Positions 24,172 through 30,548 of a stretch of 30,548 nucleotides of DNA are shown here, piece after piece. The translations under genes were made by a program, and so were the position numbers. Position 1 is the stretch's first letter. Each line of letters starts with the position of its first letter. Origin of the DNA: an uncultured Bacteroidales bacterium. GTDB lineage: Bacteria > Bacteroidota > Bacteroidia > Bacteroidales > UBA932. The DNA lies in assembly GCA_946614205.1 (NCBI GenBank), contig CAMOGR010000148.1, forward strand, positions 1 through 30,548, in the 5' to 3' direction. A model generated the notes under the pieces. It was given only the letters and a program-made list of their open reading frames with translations. It was not told the DNA's origin and did no database searches.

Positions 24172-27100
24172 ATGTTTGTCATGAAAGAATTTCCCAGACT
24201 TTTTCTGCCTGCGGCTCTCGTAGTGCTCGCCGCAGCCTGTACGAGGGACATTGAAACAGAAGTCCCTGTAGCTCCCGACGGTCCGGTTCGCTATTATCTG
24301 TCCATGGACTCCGCTACCAAGACGGAAATCAGCGGCGAGGGTTCAACGCGCGCCGTCAGCTGGAAGGCCGGAGACAAGATTTATTACTATACCCAGGCAA
24401 ATCAGGAAGAACCCAAAGAGGCCGTGGTTGCGACCGACGGAACCGGTTCTTATATAGAAATTGACAAGCTTGGCCGCCAGGATACTTTTATAAATGCCGT
24501 TTACGGTGTTTTAAGTGCTGATTATTTGTATTCGGACGAGAGTAGCAAGACTGAGATTTCGGTTGCAAGCACTGCGGCCTGCATTCAGGATTACAATACA
24601 TTTGCCAGTGCTCATTTCTGTGTCGCACACCAGCCGGACAAAACGGTAAAGTCGCTTGCGTTTCATAATCTTACGAGCCTCATAGTCTTCGATTCCGACA
24701 CTTCGGTAGATAAAGTCGTATTTACCGGCAACGGCGGCGAATCAACTTTGAACGGCGGTCAGTATGGTGACGTCCTTGTCACTTTTGCCAACGGCGGTTA
24801 TACGGTTGTTCCGAATCCCGTTGCCGATGCTGCCGTGGACATGGACAAAATAACCGTGAACACCAAAGGCTCGGACGGCCTTTTCTACATCTCCGTCCTT
24901 CCCACCCTCTTCCAGAGCGGCTTCACCGTGAAGTGCTATGACACTGCGGGTGAGCTTCTGTGCACCAAGTTGACGTATAAGAGCGTGGACCTCACTACCC
25001 CGAGGATTCTCAGCATAGGCAGCGCTACCGACTGGCTTGCCAGTCCCGACCCCATCGACCCGGTGATTCCCGTTGCCAGCGTATCTCTTAACCTGCAGGC
25101 AAAGAGCGTTGTGGTCGGAACTCCCTTCCAGCTCACTGCGACAGTGGAGCCTGCGCAGGCAGACACCACAACCGTCACCTGGACCAGCAGCAATCCTGAG
25201 GTGGCTGCCGTAAGCGCCAACGGCTATGTTACCACGCTTGCCGTGGGTACTGCCGAAATTACCGCTACCGCGGACATGAAGACCACCGTTGACGGGCTGC
25301 CCAAGTCTGCTTCCTGCATTGTGACCGTTACCGAGCCTGACGCTCCCGATCTCAGCGCTCACGGAACTGCAAACTGCTACATCGCGCCCCTTGCTGGCGG
25401 CACCCGCTATCGCTTCAATGCAAGCGTGAAGGGCAACAGCACCGAGGCCATAACCGGAGCCGCATACGCAGATGTGCTCTGGGAATGCATTCCCGAGCCG
25501 TCTTACAGCAATGTCACCATAAGCAGCGGCGATGTGGTTTCAGCCGTCAGCCTGCGTGAGGACGGTTACATCAATTTTACTTCCGTAGGTGCGGGCAATG
25601 CCCTTATCGCCGTTCGTGACAATGCTGGCAACATCCTCTGGAGCTGGCATATATGGGTCTGGCCCGGCTACAACGAGTCTACCGCCTCACAGACCTACCG
25701 CAACAACACTGGTGTCGCCATGGACCGCGACCTGGGTGCGATTTCGAATTACTCCGACAGCGACGGAGACTATCATCCCTTCGGACTCCTGTATCAGTGG
25801 GGCCGCAAAGACCCGTTCTTCGCTAACGATTCACATAAATATGCCCTCGGTCCCAACGTCACTATAGTGCCTGAGCCGGTAGCCTCCGACTCCGAGAAGG
25901 GTACCATAGCTTATACCGTGGCGCACCCGATGCAGTATCTCCTGTACCCTGCGAACAACATGAGCGACTGGCTCTTCCTCAATCACGACGACACTCTCTG
26001 GGGTACGGAGAAGACCATGTATGACCCCTGCCCTCCCGGTTGGGTGGTCCCGGGTGCGCAGTTCTGGTACAAGACCCTTAATGTAAGTTCTACGAAATAT
26101 CTCGTGATTGATACCCGCTTGACCCCCGGTATTGACTTTGCCGGATATATGGCTGACGGTTACGAGCACGTGTTCTATCCCGCCGCGGGCGGCTGGACCG
26201 GAAATACCGACCATTGTTTCACTTCCCTGTTGGAGGGCAAGACTTATTACGGTTACAAATGGACCAGCGGAGTTTCCAGCGGTGCCGGAGTTCTTCTTGC
26301 CATCAACCGCCAGCTCAGGCAGGTTACGACGATGGACAAAACTGCCAAGGCTTGCGGATTCAATGTACGTTGCGTCAAGGACAACACAGCTGTTGTGATA
26401 CCCGACGAGCCCGTTGTGGTGACCAACCTTACCCTTGACCAGGAGACCCTGAGCCTCCGCGTAGGGAGGAGCGCGCTGCTTACCGCAACCGTCACGCCTT
26501 CCAATGCCGACAATACAGCCGTAGAGTGGAGTTCCGACAACGAGTCCGTAGCCACCGTAAGTGCCGATGGCCGCGTGACAGCCGTCGCTGTCGGCACCGC
26601 CGTCATCACCGCGACATCCGCCATGGTCTCCGGAATCATGGCCACATGTAACGTTACGGTTACCGAGGCACAGGAAACCGACCTCAGCGCCGACGGTTCT
26701 GCCAACAGCTACATAGTCAACGCTCCGGGAGAGTACAGTTTTGCCGCCGTGAAGGGCAATTCCTCCACCGCAGTCACTCCGTTCAGGGTGGCCATTCTTT
26801 GGCAGAGCTACGGCACCGCCGAGTCGGTAAGCATGTACGCACCTGTAATCACGCTTCCTCAGGAGCCTTATTCCGGCGGCAGAATCAACTTTGTCGTCCC
26901 CCAGGCCATGCACGACGGCAACGCCGTCATAGCCGCTTTCGACGCGAGCGGAACCATCCTTTGGAGCTGGCATGTCTGGGCCTGCAAGGACTACGAACCC
27001 GAGAAGTCTGCCCAGGTGTACGAGTATAAGACCGACAAGGCTTCGACTTACGTCGCGACTGTGATGGACCGCAATGTGGGCGCAATCAGCGCTACACCCG

Positions 27101-27735
27101 GAAACGTCGGTGCGCTCGGCCTCCTGTATCAGTGGGGCCGCAAGGATCCTTTCCTCGGCTCCAGCGCCATCCATAATGTTTCCGCTCAGACCGTAGCCGC
27201 TTCCTACACCGAATCCGTAACCTGGCGTACGGTAGAGTCCACCGCTTCTACCGGTACCGTACAGTACTCCATAGCTAACCCTATGACCTTCATTTCCACT
27301 ACTACCGGCAACTGGATGGCAGTCAATGATGAAACTCTCTGGAGCAGCAGTTCCAAGACCGTCTACGACCCTTGTCCTCCGGGATGGATGATGCCTCAGG
27401 GCGGGACCGAAGGCCTGTGGGCAAAGGCTGCCGGGACTACTTCCAGCGTGCAGCATGCGTTCAGTTTCAATAGCTACGGGGCCAATTTCAACGGCCTCTT
27501 CGGCACCGGCACCATCTGGTATCCGGCGGCTGGCAGCCGCACTTCCGACGGTGGAGTGCTCTCCACCAACGGTTCCATACGCGTGTGGTCGGCTCAGCAA
27601 TACAAATACCAGGTGAACCAGGCATACGCACTCAAAGTTGACGGAAACAGCAGTTCGAGTACGAGTACGGTGGAAGTACGTGCCAACCTCGCCAAGGGCT
27701 ACGCCCTTTCCGTCCGCTGCGTGAAAGAAGAATAG
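24172..27735 (+). CDS. Surface lipoprotein with fimbrillin-like N-terminus and duplicated BIG2 + FISUMP-like module
   Basis: The 1187-residue protein is a predicted lipoprotein with lipobox LAAAC and lipid-bearing Cys23. Residues 35-300 resemble fimbrillin-family N-terminal domains (ATKTEISGEG then AVSWKAGDKIYYYT). A BIG2 Ig-like domain follows (about 301-388, LTATVEPAQADTTTVTWTSS), then a module with DLSAHGTANCYI, ILWSWHIWVW, MDRDLGAIS, GLLYQWGRKDPFF, YDPCPPGWVVP and FNVRCVKD. This matches the Fibrobacter succinogenes major paralogous (FISUMP)-like pattern. The same pair recurs: BIG2 at about 745-832, and a second module with GLLYQWGRKDPFL, YDPCPPGWMMP and LSVRCVKEE. The start could also be the ATG at 24181 (MKEFPR); 24172 has the more A-rich leader. 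Probable role is surface adhesion or structure. Confidence 0.82.
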   Translation: MFVMKEFPRLFLPAALVVLAAACTRDIETEVPVAPDGPVRYYLSMDSATKTEISGEGSTRAVSWKAGDKIYYYTQANQEEPKEAVVATDGTGSYIEIDKLGRQDTFINAVYGVLSADYLYSDESSKTEISVASTAACIQDYNTFASAHFCVAHQPDKTVKSLAFHNLTSLIVFDSDTSVDKVVFTGNGGESTLNGGQYGDVLVTFANGGYTVVPNPVADAAVDMDKITVNTKGSDGLFYISVLPTLFQSGFTVKCYDTAGELLCTKLTYKSVDLTTPRILSIGSATDWLASPDPIDPVIPVASVSLNLQAKSVVVGTPFQLTATVEPAQADTTTVTWTSSNPEVAAVSANGYVTTLAVGTAEITATADMKTTVDGLPKSASCIVTVTEPDAPDLSAHGTANCYIAPLAGGTRYRFNASVKGNSTEAITGAAYADVLWECIPEPSYSNVTISSGDVVSAVSLREDGYINFTSVGAGNALIAVRDNAGNILWSWHIWVWPGYNESTASQTYRNNTGVAMDRDLGAISNYSDSDGDYHPFGLLYQWGRKDPFFANDSHKYALGPNVTIVPEPVASDSEKGTIAYTVAHPMQYLLYPANNMSDWLFLNHDDTLWGTEKTMYDPCPPGWVVPGAQFWYKTLNVSSTKYLVIDTRLTPGIDFAGYMADGYEHVFYPAAGGWTGNTDHCFTSLLEGKTYYGYKWTSGVSSGAGVLLAINRQLRQVTTMDKTAKACGFNVRCVKDNTAVVIPDEPVVVTNLTLDQETLSLRVGRSALLTATVTPSNADNTAVEWSSDNESVATVSADGRVTAVAVGTAVITATSAMVSGIMATCNVTVTEAQETDLSADGSANSYIVNAPGEYSFAAVKGNSSTAVTPFRVAILWQSYGTAESVSMYAPVITLPQEPYSGGRINFVVPQAMHDGNAVIAAFDASGTILWSWHVWACKDYEPEKSAQVYEYKTDKASTYVATVMDRNVGAISATPGNVGALGLLYQWGRKDPFLGSSAIHNVSAQTVAASYTESVTWRTVESTASTGTVQYSIANPMTFISTTTGNWMAVNDETLWSSSSKTVYDPCPPGWMMPQGGTEGLWAKAAGTTSSVQHAFSFNSYGANFNGLFGTGTIWYPAAGSRTSDGGVLSTNGSIRVWSAQQYKYQVNQAYALKVDGNSSSSTSTVEVRANLAKGYALSVRCVKEE

Positions 27736-27753
27736 GCGCAGCAGCTCCCTATT

Positions 27754-27785
27754 TTTGGAATATTGCAGAAAAATGCGTAATATTG
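27754..27785 (+). promoter_or_regulatory. Promoter of the OmpA-type gene
   Basis: TTTG (27754-27757) and TAATATTG (27778-27785) are separated by 20 bases, close to the Bacteroidetes TTTG/TAnnTTTG pair, with one mismatch in the -7 box. The start codon is 39 bases further on, after an A/T-rich leader. Confidence 0.62.
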
Positions 27786-27824
27786 TGCGTTTTTTTACAG
27801 CAAGTATATAATCAGTTAAATAGT

Positions 27825-29192
27825 ATGAAAAAATTTTTCTTAGTAATTGCTTCCGTGCTCGCACTTTCCGCAGGTGCATTTGCACAGGATACCTTCTATC
27901 CCGGCTTTACCCTGGGCCTTAAGGGCGGTGCATCCCACACCGTAGGTGAGTCCAATGATTTCCTCAAGCTCGTCTCTCCTTCCGCAGCCCTCGACCTCGG
28001 ATACCAGATCAGCCCGGTCTTCGGTCTCCGCGCCGACATCTCCGGCTGGCAGGGCAAGGGTGCCTATACCTCACCCATCGACTTCTACAAGTTCAACTAC
28101 GGTCAGGTAGCCCTCGACGCCACTATCGACATCTGCAGCATCTTCGGCGGCTATGCAGCACGCCTGTTCAACCCTTACGTGTTCCTCGGAGTAGGCGGCA
28201 CCGGCTATTTCAACAATGGCGTTGACGTCACCAAGCTCCCCGCTGTCAATACCCATTGGGACGGCTTCAAATTCAGCACTGCAGCCCGTGCAGGTGCCGG
28301 TATCGACATCCGCCTGAGCGACCTTCTCGCCATCGAGCTCGAGTATGCCGGCAATGCTGAGAGCGACGCTTTCAACTCCAAGAAGGGTAACAGCCCCATC
28401 CTCGGCGCCGACATCGACTGGCAGCACACCGCCCTCCTCGGTCTCAAGTTCAACTTCGGTCAGGCAGCAGGCGCCAAGAAGGCAGCTGAGGCCGCTTCTG
28501 CAGCCGCAGCCGCAGCAGCAGCACAGGCAGCAGCAGCACAGGCAGCAGCCGACAAGGCTCTCGCCGACGCTATCGCAGCAGCCCAGAAGGCTATCGAGAA
28601 TGCCCAGAAGGCTCTCGCAGAGAATGACTTCCTCCCTGAGGATGTAGCAGCAATCAACGACGCTATCAACGCCCTCAAGAAGGCTATCGCCGACAAGGAT
28701 ATCGACGCCATCAAGGCCGGCACCAAGGCTCTCAACGACGCAGTCGATGCAGCCCGCAAGAACCTCGCCGACAAGATCGCAGCAGACCAGAAGGCCAAGG
28801 AAGAGGCTGAGGCAGCAGCAAAGGCAGCATACGATGCAGCCCGTGCAGCAGCTCTCGAGGCCGCCAAGGCCGCCAAGGCCAAGGATATCGTCTACTTCCA
28901 GATCGGTAAGTATGACATCCGCAACGGCGAGCGCTACAAGATCAACAACCTCCTCAAGAAGCTCAACAAGGATCCTGAGCTCAAGGCTGTCCTCTGCGGT
29001 TTCGCAGACAAGGAGACCGGTACCACCGACGGCAACTGGGTACTCTCCGAGAACCGTTCCAACATCGTCTCCGAGGCTCTCCAGGCTGCAGGTATTCCTG
29101 CCGAGCGCATCGAGACCTACTGGTTCGGCGACACCGAGCGCATCTCCAAGATTGCAGAGAAGAACCGTGCTACCGTTCTGCTTACCAAGTAA
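27825..29192 (+). CDS. ompA: OmpA-family outer-membrane protein with Ala-rich helical linker
   Basis: The protein anchors the outer membrane to peptidoglycan. The 455 residues comprise a signal peptide (1-20, ending AGAFAQ), a predicted beta-barrel (about 25-212, for example FTLGLKGGASHTVG and FGLRADISGWQGKGAY), a long Ala/Lys/Glu-rich helical linker (213-354), and a C-terminal OmpA-like domain (355-455). The last has GFAD and VLSENRSNIV, the usual peptidoglycan-contact Asp and Arg positions. The linker segment at about 270-318 looks like the helical lid of DnaK. The ATG at 27825 gives the proper signal peptide; an upstream in-frame ATG at 27783 lies inside the promoter. Codon bias (CTC, GCA, AAG) suggests high expression. 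Confidence 0.9.
   Translation: MKKFFLVIASVLALSAGAFAQDTFYPGFTLGLKGGASHTVGESNDFLKLVSPSAALDLGYQISPVFGLRADISGWQGKGAYTSPIDFYKFNYGQVALDATIDICSIFGGYAARLFNPYVFLGVGGTGYFNNGVDVTKLPAVNTHWDGFKFSTAARAGAGIDIRLSDLLAIELEYAGNAESDAFNSKKGNSPILGADIDWQHTALLGLKFNFGQAAGAKKAAEAASAAAAAAAAQAAAAQAAADKALADAIAAAQKAIENAQKALAENDFLPEDVAAINDAINALKKAIADKDIDAIKAGTKALNDAVDAARKNLADKIAADQKAKEEAEAAAKAAYDAARAAALEAAKAAKAKDIVYFQIGKYDIRNGERYKINNLLKKLNKDPELKAVLCGFADKETGTTDGNWVLSENRSNIVSEALQAAGIPAERIETYWFGDTERISKIAEKNRATVLLTK
28500..28550 (+). repeat. GCA/GCC-rich tract encoding poly-Ala in OmpA
   Basis: Seventeen codons are almost all Ala, with two Gln, built from gcagcc and gcagcagcagcacag units. The tract encodes the start of the helical linker and may vary in length. 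Confidence 0.8.
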
Positions 29193-29212
29193 GTTTTGAT
29201 TCCTTATTCAAT

Positions 29213-29249
29213 AAAAAGCTTGGCCCCATTCCAGGACCAAGCTTTTTTT
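29213..29249 (+). terminator. Strong intrinsic terminator between ompA and typA
   Basis: An 11-bp stem, aaaaagcttgg (29213-29223) with ccaagcttttt (29237-29247), has a 13-base loop and a T-run to 29249. It begins 20 bases after the ompA stop and ends 7 bases before the typA ATG. Because the stem has A and T on opposite ends it could act in both directions, but there is no nearby minus-strand gene. Confidence 0.88.
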
Positions 29250-29256
29250 AAGACCG

Positions 29257-30548
<1,292 letters not shown>

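Noticed and set aside
25831..27885. 684-residue minus-strand open frame opposite the BIG2/FISUMP lipoprotein
   Set aside because: It is His/Gly/Arg-rich with no recognisable domain and lies wholly antisense to a well-supported gene.

Overview
The window looks like the chromosome of a GC-rich member of the Bacteroidales. Several things point there: a complete Bat (aerotolerance-type) operon, a compact exbB-exbD-tonB operon, starts without Shine-Dalgarno sequences but with A/T-rich leaders, promoters of the TAnnTTTG type, and surface lipoproteins of the collagen-like, fimbrillin-like and BIG2/FISUMP types. Genus cannot be fixed from sequence alone; a Rikenellaceae-like or uncultured Bacteroidales lineage is plausible. 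No insertion sequence, phage gene, integrase or CRISPR array was seen.

Left half, minus strand (1-15135). A leftward group runs exbB-exbD-tonB-rluB-like-era-parC. Its genes overlap by 1-4 bases or are close together, and parC runs off the left edge. It covers outer-membrane energisation, rRNA modification, ribosome assembly and chromosome decatenation. Upstream is the Bat operon in the order moxR, DUF58, a DUF4381-like membrane protein, batA, batB, batC and a fused batD-batE. Nearly every junction is a TAATG or ATGA overlap. The expected system is a MoxR AAA+ ATPase acting on membrane-anchored VWA proteins with periplasmic TPR and beta-sandwich partners. The BatD-BatE fusion is the structural oddity.

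Middle, plus strand (15259-18550). prfB (RF2, without the classical internal frameshift stop) and a class I fumarase are 3 bases apart. tRNA-Leu(TAG) follows with its own promoter, then a small unrecognised exported protein only 37 bases downstream of the tRNA.

Right part, plus strand (18570-29249) is a cell-surface region. A branched terminator-like RNA fold precedes a strong promoter and structured leader for an 1189-residue lipoprotein with two collagen-like blocks. A hairpin terminator separates this from a run of four genes: a small lipoprotein, a DUF1573-type periplasmic protein starting with TTG, an unannotated 41-residue acidic peptide ending in EFEW, and an 1187-residue lipoprotein with a duplicated BIG2 plus FISUMP-like module. 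Next is an OmpA-type porin with its own promoter and an Ala-rich helical linker that resembles the DnaK lid. A strong hairpin terminator sits 7 bases before typA (bipA), which runs off the right edge.

The best candidates for something undescribed are the 41-residue peptide with its lipoprotein neighbours, the collagen-like lipoprotein and its leader, the BatD-BatE fusion, and the OmpA linker. There is no gene-free stretch over 300 bases; the longest, 18551-18792, holds the terminator fold, a promoter and a leader hairpin.
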